From positions 14,322,001 to 14,386,000 of the forward strand of contig NC_003279.8 in the NCBI RefSeq assembly GCF_000002985.6: 64,000 bases of DNA, written 5' to 3'. The DNA is from Caenorhabditis elegans. Lineage: Eukaryota; Nematoda; Chromadorea; Rhabditida; Rhabditidae. The first letter of the stretch is position 1; each line of letters opens with the position of its first letter. This document shows positions 49,323 to 59,454 of this stretch, in pieces. Made by a program: the position numbers and the translations under genes. The notes below the pieces were generated by a model that was not told the DNA's origin, ran no database searches, and worked only from the letters and a program-made list of their open reading frames with translations.

Positions 49323-52300
49323 CTAATCAAGTGGAAATTCGCTGAAGGGCATCTTGATGACCGCAGTCACAATTGGTGTGGCCCGTTTTGCATGGACTAG
49401 GAGGGCTCGGACATCGCAGTTGGCGGCCTTCTCCGGATCCTTGCAGTAGAGCAATGTTGTGAAAGAGTATGATTGTCCGGAAGCCAGTAAGTGAACTGGG
49501 ATTAGTGGAGTGTCAAAATCGTAGAGTTCCGGGTCAGAGATTATCGAAAGATGCATGTCGTACAGGTTTTGCTTGCTGGAAAAATGAATTGGAAGTGGAA
49601 GTAGGCAGGCATGTAGGCCTGGGTGCCTGTCTAGGAGGAGCCCAAGCATCAGCTTAAGCCTAGGCCTTAGCCTAAGCCTCCGCCTAAGCTTAAGCTTAAG
49701 CCTAAGCCTAAGCCAAACTGTAAGCCTAAGCCTAAGCCTAAACCTGAGCCTAAGCCTGAACCTATGCCTAAGCCTAAGCCTTAGCCTAAGCCAAACCGTA
49801 AGCCTAAGCCTAAGTCTAGCCCTAAGCCTAAGCCTAAAACGGAACCTAAGCCCAAGCCTATGCCCAAGCCTTAGTCTAAGCTTAAGCCTATGCCTAAGCC
49901 TAAGTTTTAGCCTGAGCCCAAGCCTAAGCCTAAGCTTTAGCCTAAGCCAAACCGTAAGCCTAAGCCTAACCCTGAACCTAAGCCCAAGCCTATGCCCAAA
50001 CCGTAAGCCTAAGCCAAAGCCTAAGCATAAGGTTGAGCCTAAACCTAAGCCTGAGCCTAAGCCTAAGCCTAAGCCTAAACATAAGCCTAGGACTAAGACT
50101 AAGCCTGAGCTTATGACTGAGCCTGAGCCTAAGCCTAAGTTTTAGCCTAAGCCTAAGCATCAGCCTAAGCCTAAGACTAGGATTAAGCCTAAGCCTAATT
50201 CTAACCATCAGCCTAACCCTAACGCTAGACCTGAGCCAAAGCCTAAGCCTAAACCTAAGCCTAAGCCCGTGCCGAGCTAAGCCTAAGCCCAAGCCAAATC
50301 CTAAGCCTACACCCCAGCCCTACCTAGAGGACAATAGATGTATGGTCATCCTGAACGTAGGCCCAAATCCATGAATATCCACAGAAATCTCGACTGGAAG
50401 TACAGTAGTCGTGGATACGGTGGCCGATGCGCTGGATGTCAATTCTAGGTAACTGGCGGCAAGCCGGTACTTCACATCGAACAGGTTTTTTTGGTACACC
50501 TGGAAATTTGGGCGATTAATAAGCTTTTGGACCTATTTTTCAGGCCTACCTTATGGATTCTATTCCCTAGCTGAACCTCCCGCTGAGTAAGATCAATGAA
50601 AACTTTAGTCTTTTTCGGAATCTGAAGCTTCAGAGCATGGGCCTGCGGGACCTGGTTATAATCCAATTTTGTATCGAAATTCGCTTTTCTCCGGAATATC
50701 TGAATAGCGATGGAGCCGTCTTTAAATGCCACTACCAGAGTGCTATCCTCTCTTCCATAACATCCATATTTGACCCATGCAAGCGGTTTTTCGTATTGTA
50801 CAGTATCCAGAAGGTAATGTTCATTGTACATTCGAATTTCCTTATCGAAAACTGCAATTACTGCAGCCAGCTGTTTTAGGGGGTAGATGAAGGGTTCGAG
50901 CATTTTTATCTGAAAAAATTAAAGTTTGGGCTTAGGCCCTTTTGACAAAAAAAAGCCCGGATTTTTACCGAAAATTTACGGATTTTGACAAAAATGGTCG
51001 GATTTTACCGAGAATGGTCGGATTTTAGCAAAAAATGGCCGGATTTTGACAAAAAAATGGTCGGATTTTTACAGAAATAGGGCGGATTTTTCCAGAAATA
51101 GGCCGGTCGGATTTTTACAAAAAATATGTATATGTATAAGCCTAGGCTTAGGCTTAAGCTTAGAATCAAGCTTAGGCTCAGGTTTAGACTTACACTTAGG
51201 CTTAGGCTTAGGTGTAGGCTTAGGCTCAAGTTTGGGCTTAGACTGAGGCTTTGGCTTGGGCTTAAACTAAAACGTAGGCTTAAACTCAGGCTTTGATTTA
51301 GACTTAGGCTTAGGCTTAGGCTTGGGCTTTGTCTTAGGCTTGGGCTTTGGCTTATGCTCAGGTTTAGCCTTTGGCCTAGACTTACGCTTAGGCATAGGCT
51401 TAGGCTCCTACCTTGGACGGGCACTTGACGGTGTTCATCTTTTTTCCGCGAAAACTTGCGAAATGTATCAAATTCTCGACGGTTGTGTAAACGATCTGGA
51501 ATTTTTTTTTTAGGTATTCTAGGGGTTTAACTGAACATTAATTGAAAATCATGAGAAATTTTAGCAACACTTTATTTAAAATTTTCCACAAAAATCGGAT
51601 TTTAGAGCAAAAAGTGCAGTCAATTCCACCATGTCAATTAAAATCTTACCATTTTATTAACCAATACCATCGAAGTAATCATACTCTGTGAAATGACAAT
51701 TGGCTGATAATCAGCTTCACCTCGTTTCATACAGAAGATCAATGAAGCTCGCGTTTGCACAAAGAGCCGGTAATCCACGTCGTAGGTGCCTGGAAGAAAG
51801 GTAGGTAGGTAGTAGGCCTTCCACGAGGACGCCGCACACCCCGTGGCGCGAGGTCCCGCGCAGCGTCGGCCGCAGTACACAGAGTGTGTGGGTGCACGGG
51901 CGTGCCGAAGTAGTAGGCCTAGTAGGCAGTTGCTCATTTCTATAATAACCTCAAAAGGAGGCAACCTACCATAAGCACATATGTTGACTGGAACTGATCC
52001 GATCTTGATGGTCTCCAAAATCGTAAAAGCCTGACTGTCAATCAGGAAAATCTCGCAGTGCTCTGTGCCAATTACCAGGATGTCAAGGGGCTCCGCAGTC
52101 GACTTTGTCAGTTTTGCGATGCATGTTATGGTGGCCTGGAAAACTTGAACCTTTCGGCCATCCCAAACCTTCCCCCGCAACATACCGAATTAGCGATCTT
52201 CGTCCCGTAATGCTCGACCAGCACCACCTGTGTCTCCTTATCAGCTCTCAAGTAGGTCTGGGAAATTGGTGTCAACTTGGAGAACGCCACATCGTCCTCG

Positions 52301-54018
52301 AGTCGTTTTAGAACTGTTAGGAGGGTGTCTCCATTGATCTTTTTGTTCACAACAGCCTTCCAGGCCTCGCTTTCGGTAGGATTGATTGCTGAGCTGGGTA
52401 CTGTGAACTGGAATTATTGGGTATTTATTGGAATTAATGATAGAGTTGAACAAATTCGTAAAAAAATTTGACCGTGTGGGAGAGTTGAACTAAGTGAAAA
52501 TGGTAAAAATGGTAAAGGGGATGTAGCTAAAAAAATGGATGTACCTTGTAAAATGGCTTCAAATTCTTGTAGATCAAAAGGGAAGGTCCTGCGGCAACTG
52601 CGATGGATGGGATGGAGGACTGAAATAGATAAAATTGGTGGATCTTGTCTGGAAATTTAGTAGGTACCAAAAATTATTATCTCTGAAAATTTGAATTTCC
52701 CGCCAAAACTTTTTTCTCAAAAAAAAAATTGAATTTCCCGCCAATACTTTTTTCTATCATAAAATTTGAATTTTCCGCCAAAAATTTGTTCTCAAAAAAG
52801 TTGAATTTCCCGCCAAAATGTTTTTTTCTCAGCAAATTTGAATTTCCCGCCAAAATGTTTTTTTCTCAGCAAATTTGGATTTCCCGCCAAAACTTTTTTC
52901 CCAAAAGTTTGAATTTCCCGCCAAAATTGTTTTTTACCCTGAAAACTTGAATTTCCCGCCAAAAATGTTTTTTAAACAGAAAATTTCAATTTCCGCCAAA
53001 AATTTTTTTTTTCTTAGAATATTTGAATTTCCCGCCAAAAATTTTTTTTCATAAATTTTGAATTTCCGCCAAAATGATTTTCTCGTAAAATTTGAATTTC
53101 CCGCTAAAAATTTTTTTTGAGATAATTTGAACTTCCCGTCAAAACTTTTTTCCCAAAAGTTTGAATTTCCCGCCAAAACTGTTTTTTAAACAGAAAACTT
53201 GAATTTCCCGCCAAAAATGTTTTTTAAACAGAAAATTTCAATTTCCGCCAAAAATTTTTTTCTTAGAATATTTGAATTTCCCGCCAAAACTTTTTTTTTC
53301 ATAAATTTTGAATTTCCGCCAAAATGATTTTCTCGTAAAATTTGAAATTCCCGCCAAAATTTTGTTCTCTGAAAATTTGAATTTCCCGCCAAAAATGTTT
53401 TTTAAACAGAAAATTTCAATTTCCGCCAAAAATTTTTTTCTTAGAATATTTGAATTTCCCGCCAAAACTTTTTTTTTCATAAATTTTGAATTTCCGCCAA
53501 AATGATTTTCTCGTAAAATTTGAAATTCCCGCCAAAATTTTGTTCTCTGAAAATTTGAATTTCCCGCCAAAACTTTTTTCTCAAAATATTCGGTTTGATC
53601 TACCTAAATCTATGAGATTTGCGGAAATTTAGAATTTAGACGCAGACTTCTCAACAAACTACGCATGGTTAATAGCGTTAATAAAATTCCCGCATTTTTT
53701 GTAGATCAACCCGTAGCGGGGTAGCCTGGCACCAATTCCAACACAAAATTTAAAAAAACTCACCAAGTCATTAATAAAATGAACAAGAGCCGTCGGCATA
53801 TCAGCCAGTGAGCTCTCGGAGAGTTGCTCCAATTGTTGAAACACTTTAAGCTTCATATTCACTCCACGATGTCCTCCATGAGCAATTATCAGCTTAGAAT
53901 CATTATCCGAGAGTATTGGCCCAAAAGCGACACATGTCGATGGGCAGTATATTTCGCATTCCTTCAAAAGAACTGGGACCGTCCATTTGCTCTGGTTAAC
54001 ATTCACTGGTTTGGCCAT
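49323..54018 (-). CDS. bbs-1: BBSome subunit BBS-1
   Basis: Nine exons: 54018-53764, 52619-52545, 52407-52186, 52135-51970, 51789-51650, 51495-51412, 50909-50550, 50499-50324, 49575-49323; 1,731 nt, 576 aa (human BBS1 593). The N-terminal half is the BBS1 beta-propeller ([63 protein letters not shown]). A mid segment [20 protein letters not shown] is typical of BBS1. The C-terminal part ([20 protein letters not shown] on) is the gamma-adaptin-ear-like domain. Known role: part of the eight-subunit coat that moves membrane cargo in and stabilises transport along cilia, in sensory neurons of the worm. A consensus X-box lies 86 bases upstream. Intron repeats are heavy: telomere-like tracts in introns 6 and 8, an E2F-like array in intron 1, a GC-rich insert in intron 4. 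Confidence 0.96.
49655..50315 (-). repeat. Interstitial telomere-like tract, bbs-1 intron 8
   Basis: About 110 hexamers CCTAAG with variants (CCTGAG, CCAAAC, CCCAAG), TTAGGC on the minus strand. The array is 660 bases and still largely in register. It fills almost the whole intron. Confidence 0.88.
51130..51405 (+). repeat. Interstitial telomere-like tract, bbs-1 intron 6
   Basis: TTAGGC hexamers on the plus strand with variants (TCAGGC, TTGGGC, TTAGAC), about 275 bases. Opposite in orientation to the tract in intron 8, 0.8 kb away. Confidence 0.87.
51809..51920. repeat. GC-rich 90-bp insert between 11-bp direct repeats, bbs-1 intron 4
   Basis: GTAGTAGGCCT occurs at 51809-51819 and 51910-51920; between them about 90 bases of near 70% GC (CACCCCGTGGCGCGAGGTCC and similar), unlike all flanking DNA. 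I do not recognise the insert. Confidence 0.55.
52690..53585 (-). repeat. TTTGAATTTCCCGCCAAAA array, bbs-1 intron 1
   Basis: About 22 units of 30-40 bp with TTTCCCGCCAAAA, separated by TTTTTTCTCA-type text. A block of about 180 bp is tandemly duplicated (53190-53370 and 53370-53555 nearly identical). Reverse orientation of the 30960-32120 array. Confidence 0.9.
53590..53735. mobile_element. GATCTAC/ATGCGGGA fold-back copy, bbs-1 intron 1
   Basis: CGGTTTGATCTACCTAAATC at the left, CCCGCATTTTTTGTAGATCA at 53692 onward; 30 bases from the exon 1 donor. Confidence 0.7.
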
Positions 54019-54103
54019 TTTTTGTTAATTTTGGAGCACAGAAGAAGGGACAAAAAAATGAATAGAAATAGGAGGAATGTTTAGAGAGGGGGAGGCTTGG
54101 CAG

Positions 54104-54117
54104 GTTGCTATGGGAAC
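54104..54117. promoter_or_regulatory. bbs-1: X-box (RFX/DAF-19 site) of bbs-1
   Basis: GTTGCTATGGGAAC, read GTTCCCATAGCAAC on the bbs-1 strand, fits the 14-bp imperfect palindrome of nematode X-boxes at every position. It lies 86 bases before the ATG, the usual distance. It marks bbs-1 as a ciliated-neuron gene driven by the RFX factor DAF-19. Confidence 0.93.
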
Positions 54118-54240
54118 ACGGGGGGACACCACAGGAAGAAGTATTGATTTGTTATAGAAACGGGGGAATTTGAATATAATTTTTTATTTAGATTATCAGA
54201 AATAATTTTGCTGAGAATAGGCCTAGAGATTTTCAGATTT

Positions 54241-54735
54241 TCAGGTTAAAGGTGGAGTAGTGGGGATTTTGTCTAACTAGGGAAGGGTCTGAAGGTGCCA
54301 GCGGCTTTTCGAGCGAAACATGTTTCATTCGAAAGCCCATGTTTAGAAACGGTGAGATGTGAATTTTTAGCTGCGAAATTTCAGAATTGAGCTCAGGGTG
54401 AGCAGTTAAAGATGCTCAGAACAGCACTAGTGGCGCAATCTCGGGAGGGCTGTGTTAGCGGAATCAGGATAAAATATTGTTTTTTTTTTGCTAAGCCATA
54501 CAATTCTGGTTGTGTTACTGAAAGTTTGGAAATTTTCTGAAATTTTTTTTTTTTTTTTTTTAATCTGAAATTTTTCTGACCAGAAGCATGATTTTTTTCA
54601 AAATTTTTTTTTCAAAATTATGATTCAAAACAACCGAATATATCATAATAAAACACTCCAAAAAATTTTAGTTTTTTTCATAATTTCCGGTCAAAGTTTT
54701 GGCAAATTACCAAAATTTTGAAAAATATGAGCTTT
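54241..54735. mobile_element. Diverged or truncated copy of fold-back element A
   Basis: AAAGGTGGAGTAGTGGGGAT start and, later, AACACTCCAAAAAATTTTAG and GGTCAAAGTTTTGGCAAATT, as in 18867-19130. The right half is missing or replaced. Confidence 0.55.
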
Positions 54736-54736
54736 T

Positions 54737-55025
54737 GATGTATAATGAATGCTTGCGCCGTGAGTACTATTCAAGCTAGTACACACTGTGCTCTTTCATT
54801 GGTATATCAAACGGAAACTGTAAATTCAAAAATAATTGGTATCAAAATATCTTAACTTCGGTTGGTTTTACAGTGATTTTTATACACTGTCCTTTTCTTG
54901 GGGTTCTTTTTTTGAAATTATAGTTTCATATTGATGTATAATGAGAGCTCGCGCCGTGAGTACTATTAAAGCTAGTACACACTGTGCTCTATCATTGGTA
55001 TATTGAACATGAACTGTAGATTCAA
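54737..55025. repeat. Two copies of a conserved 95-base block, 195 bp apart
   Basis: TGATGTATAATGA...GCGCCGTGAGTACTATT(C/A)AAGCTAGTACACACTGTGCTCT(T/A)TCATTGGTATAT at 54737 and 54932. The core GTACTA...TAGTAC can form a hairpin. The block is conserved while the 100 bases between the copies are not, so it may be an RNA gene, a regulatory block or a transposon end. Confidence 0.6.
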
Positions 55026-55026
55026 T

Positions 55027-56221
55027 CAGTTTGGGAATTTAGCGTAAAAAAATTGAAATAATTCTAATACTTTTGGGTCTGTTCATGCTCTAAGTCGGGT
55101 TTTTTACTCGTTCATGATTAGTCTACTGTATTCACTTATGATTTGTTCGGCTGCGTAAGGCACTAACAAGAGTGTTCAAATAAGGAGATATTTCCTAGAA
55201 ATCAGTTTGGGACATTACAAAAAAAAATCAGATGGTGAAATATTCCTGATACTATTCCTGATACTTTGTCTTTTTCGGAAGCCTTTTTTTCAGATTTTAG
55301 TCAACTCCAGCTAACGGCAATTTTTCAAATATTTGGCAAATTTCCGTTGCTCAAAATTTCGGATATCGATATTAAAAATATTGGTCATTCGGCAGAAGTG
55401 ACATATTGCCTGTTTTCCAAGTTTTCAGAAAATCAGGAAGCCGGCGAAATGCCTTTTTTCAAATTTTTTTTAGCAAATTTGCCGTTTTTAAAATTTTGGT
55501 ACGACATAGTCGGAAAATTTTCGAAATTTCAAAGTGCCGGCAATTCTGCAAATAGGCAATTTGCAGTTTTGCAAATGTTTGGCAATTGCCTCCCACCCGG
55601 CCTGTTTCCGATTAAAAATGTGTACTTGCTTGCGGTGAATTCCTGTTATTCACTGATCAAGACAGAAGATATACATTTTGTTTGTGATTTGATCGGGGGG
55701 AATCATGTGTTTGAAAACACTTTAGGCGGGTTGATCATATTGGCTTCTACGGTGTACTGTAGTGACAATTTGCCCTAATTTGTTGATGTCTAGGAATGTG
55801 CCTTATAAATTCATATTCAATATTGTGAATAATATATATTTTTAAGTTTTTTTTTTTTGCAAAAAAAAAATGTTTGGACACACTTTTGATGTGCTTCTTT
55901 GCAATATGATTTTTGTCATTTTTGATAGCGCACTTGGATTTAGAAATTAGCATTATATACTAAGTGCATATATAAATGTATTAAGACAAATTATATTAAG
56001 ACATACATTAAGACATAATGCGTATACTAATTGTAAGACATTTTCCGTATGTTAAATACCTATAGTGGTATTAAGACATACGACGATATCAAGAGCTATA
56101 GCAATATTAAATATGTATAGCTTATATTAATTACCTGTAGTGTATATAAAAATCTACTATGCACCTGTAGAGATATTCAGGCATACAACGGTATTAAATA
56201 CGTATAGCATATATTAATTAC

Positions 56222-56255
<34 letters not shown>

Positions 56256-56385
56256 TATATTAAAACTTATGATGTATATTAAGAATCTACTGCGCACCTA
56301 TAGAGATATTAAGACCTATAGCTTGGTATCACAGATATGATTCAAAATATTCATTTCCAAAAAAAACATATACATATACAACAAT
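55027..56385. other. Spacer with GCAAATTT-rich text and TATTAAGACATA repeats
   Basis: 55260-55620 is made of GGCAATTT/GCAAATTTGCCG words (an open frame across it is not supported as a gene). 55960-56320 has degenerate ATATTAAGACATAC / CGTATAGCATATATTAATTA repeats and a (TA)n run near 56225-56251. Confidence 0.5.
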
Positions 56386-57268
56386 TTAGAACATATCCGC
56401 ATACTGCCCACAACTATAGGCCACCGGAAATGTGCATAGAGTATCATCATATCCACCTCCAGCAGGCCCAGTGACCAGTGACAAACAATCTCCTGACGCA
56501 TCAAATACATTGGGAGGATTTGCAAGGGCAGGTACCGTAGAGACACCGTTTTGCCATGTCATCTGAAATTTATTCAGCAAAGTTTTTAAGTTACTAGGTA
56601 ATTGCTCACCATAACAGTTGCAGGACACGGGGGAGCCGCGCAAACTCGTCTTGCACCAATGAAAATGCGTGGGCGTGTGTTGGGGTCAATGTTGGGGTCG
56701 GCTTGGAGTTTGGCTGAAAATAAGTAAAAATAACTGAACAAAGAAGTACAGGTGAAGTTGGTACCTAACAAATGAGCCAGCTCTCCACTCAGCTCTACTT
56801 AGATCTACTCAGCTCCACTAAGCTCTACTCAGCTATTTACAGTGCATTTTTTCCACTTCTACGCGCTAAAGGGAGGCGCTTTTATGAGGAATGGTCTTGC
56901 CGCGCATTAAGTCTCATGTTCAGCAGTTTCTGTGAAAAATTCGTGTAGATTGCGGGTAGATCATAAAATATTTATCTCATATTTCGTATTTCTGTTGCCT
57001 TTTCATTGTGATCTACAAAATCATTGTGATCTACGCGTGATCTACGCAAATTTTGCACAGAAATTGCTGAGAAAATGATGGCTTAATGCGCGTCAAGACC
57101 ATTCCGCGTAAAAGTGTCTTCCTTTAAAGTCGTAGAAGTGGAAAAAAATGCACTGTAGCTCTTCTCAGCTTTACTCAGCTATTTAGCTCTGCTCAGCTCT
57201 ATTCATCACTCACCAATAAAGTCCGCCAACTCGGCATTGCTCTCAAACCCATTCAGATTCGAGTTCAT
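56386..57268 (-). CDS. Partial C-type-lectin-like domain protein
   Basis: Frame-consistent exons 57268-57214, 56713-56610, 56562-56386 code for 111 aa. LNGFESNAELADFIAKL, IFIGARR, TWQNGVST, then DCLSLV, and DDTLCTFPVAYSCGQ resemble the second half of a nematode C-type lectin domain: the E-fi, IG, W-NG and paired Cys landmarks are in order. The first half (GW..Y..CY) is missing. The calcium-binding triplet is not obvious, so carbohydrate binding is doubtful. The ATG comes directly after a CAG acceptor (57269), so a short trans-spliced mRNA could start here. Alternatively the signal-peptide exon at 57344-57425 belongs to it, but the two do not join in frame. Either the gene is decaying or my exon choice is incomplete. 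Confidence 0.5.
56839..57158. mobile_element. TACAGTGCATTTT MITE, copy 2
   Basis: 320 bp in an intron of the lectin-like gene: TACAGTGCATTTTTTCCACT and the reverse complement at the ends with TA on both sides, inner AATGGTCTTGCCGCGCATTA/TAATGCGCG arms. Same family as 14672-14851 with a different core. Confidence 0.8.
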
Positions 57269-57343
57269 CTGGCCGTGTGGAGTACACTACTTTCCCGGCG
57301 GCCGATTGTCGATGGAGCGCAAAAATCTCCTTGGAAAACTTAC

Positions 57344-57425
57344 GAGGAACAATTGGCGCTTCCGGTGGCACCATCGGAATACAAGATTGCACTAAGGGCA
57401 GGACTAGCAGGAGAAGCCACATCAT
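57344..57425 (-). pseudogene. Signal-peptide exon upstream of the lectin-like frame, out of phase
   Basis: MMWLLLLVLPLVQSCIPMVP reads as a clean signal peptide with cleavage near QSC, followed by a proline-rich stretch and a very good donor (C|GTAAGTTTT). Every AG in the next 75 bases gives the wrong phase for the lectin frame, and unspliced reading stops after 22 codons more. An in-frame ATG 21 bases further upstream (57446) also exists. Confidence 0.5.
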
Positions 57426-57449
57426 CCTAAGTACACGGTAGATCATCTA

Positions 57450-58370
57450 TCAAAAATTTATACCGAAAAGGCGGAGACTAACATCTGTCTCCATTTTCCA
57501 GTTTTAATAGGCTTTTCTGAAGGAAAAAAAATCTTGGTCATTGAGTGGCCACACTACACATTTGACCGAAAGATCAACCTGCGGAAGTCTAAAAATGGAA
57601 GTATTTGAACTTATTCTTGGACTTATGAATGAATCTAGTGACGTTTTTATGTTGTTTTGCAGTTATTGGAGCAATTTGGGACGTTTTTAAAAAATTATTT
57701 TTTTCGAAAAAAATGTTTTTTGCGGAATTTTTTTTTTGAAAATTTTTCTGAAACTTATAAAAAAAATGATAACCGTTAATTTTATTTAGAAAGAAACCGA
57801 TAAAATACGTTAATTTTGCGCTTGAAAATGTTAAAATTATCTATATAATAATTTTTCGATTTTCAGAAAAATTTTAGAAAGAAAAACTTTGACTGAAAAT
57901 TTTTGACAAAAAAATTCCCGATTTTTTTTCGAATAAATTAAATTTTTCCGAAAACATTCTAAATTGTTTCTAAACTTGCAAAACACCATAAAAGCATTAG
58001 AGACGCAGAGAAAACACTTTTAAGGAAATTTTTCAATTCTGATGATTTTCTCTTTTTTTCTTAATTTTTAATTTACATGCATGCACATTTGTGAGCCAAA
58101 AAAACATTTGAAGAAAAACATTTTTTTTTGAAAAATTTTAAAATAGTTTCTGCAAACGCAAAACATTTTTATATAGTTTCAATGAGTGAAATTAACTTTT
58201 TATTTTTCAGATCCATCAAAAGAACTTCAGCAACTCCAACAAAGGAAGAAGAGAACTTGCTGCACAACGGAAACATTTTTAATATTGAAGTTTTTAAATT
58301 TTTAAAGCTTTTCACTTTAATAAAATTAAATCTAAATATACTCAGTATTCCACATTGCCAATGTATTTGA
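57450..58370. other. AT-rich spacer
   Basis: No supported gene; A/T runs dominate, with one 3' splice-like TTTTTCAG at about 58210 and no matching frame. Confidence 0.45.
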
Positions 58371-58419
58371 TAAAATAATGAAGGGATGGGGAACGAGCCG
58401 TGACAAAATTTGTATCAAA

Positions 58420-58530
58420 TGCGCGGGGCGCGCGAAAAGAGTGCGCCGGGCGTTCGAGACATTATTACTAGCGCGCTCCGTCGGCGCGCCCGGTGCGAAA
58501 CGTGCGCGCGCCAGGAGTAGCAAACTGCCG
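58420..58530. other. GC-rich islet of unknown origin
   Basis: About 110 bases of near 65% GC (GCGCGGGGCGCGCG, GTCGGCGCGCCCGG, GTGCGCGCGCC) inside very AT-rich DNA. Not part of any exon I can build. Confidence 0.5.
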
Positions 58531-58579
58531 AGTACATATTGTACCACTGAACGTGTTCCTAAACTGAAACTAGAACAAA

Positions 58580-59215
58580 AACCACAGCATAGGCTTAGAT
58601 TAAAGTGTTATAAGTTTTTAATACCGCCATAGGTTCTTAATATACACTATAGGGATTATATTCGCTATAGTTCTTTAATATACGCTATACATAAGTATTT
58701 AATATACACTGTAAGTTCTAATTACCTTCATAGGTACTAAATATACGCCATAGTTATTTAATATACGTTATAAGTTTTTAATACCGCCATAGGTTCTTAA
58801 TATACAATATAGGTATCTTATATTTGCTATAGGTCTTTAATATACGCTTTACATAAGTATTTAATATACACTGCTGTAGGTCTTTAATATCGTTATAAAT
58901 TTTAATATACGCTATAGGTTCTTAATATACACTTTAGGTATTTTATATTCGCTATAGGTTTTTAATATACACTATAGGTATTTATATTTGCTATAGTTCT
59001 TTAATATACGCTATACATAAGTATTTAATATACACTGTAAGTTCTAAATACCCCCATAGGTTCATAATATACGCCATAGATCTTTAATATCGTTATGAAT
59101 TTTAATATACGCTATAAGTTTTTAACATTGCTATTGGTATTTAATATAAGCTATACATATGTTTCAATATCGACATAGTAGGTATTTAAAATACGCTTGC
59201 TCGCTTTAGAGTGCC
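58580..59215. repeat. TAATATACGCTATAGGTTCT minisatellite
   Basis: More than 20 degenerate units of 25-35 bp, (T)TTAATATACGCTATAGGT, directly downstream of unc-95. Confidence 0.85.
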
Positions 59216-59454
59216 TAGCTCAATTTTCCACATAGTTCAGATCAGTTAAGAGAACTATAACCTTTACTATTTTAACACATAGTTTGCAAGAATTCAATGA
59301 ATTTTGATGGTTTTCCCCATTATTTCACACACATGAATCTGAATTTAAGAAAATCTTTGATTATTATTAGGATTTTTTTCATAATTCGTGTATATTTTGC
59401 AAGATAACAGATAAACACACATATATATCATTACTAAACAAAATGTGTAGTGAT

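Noticed and set aside
55266..55778. 170-codon open frame upstream of the lectin-like locus
   Set aside because: Made of GCAAATTT/TTTGCCG repeat words also seen at the window end; no splice sites, no domain, strong Phe/Asn/Leu bias from base composition.
58332..58547. 71-codon minus-strand frame over the GC-rich islet
   Set aside because: Arg/Ala/Leu bias follows from the CGCG-rich sequence; no splice sites or homologous motif recognised.
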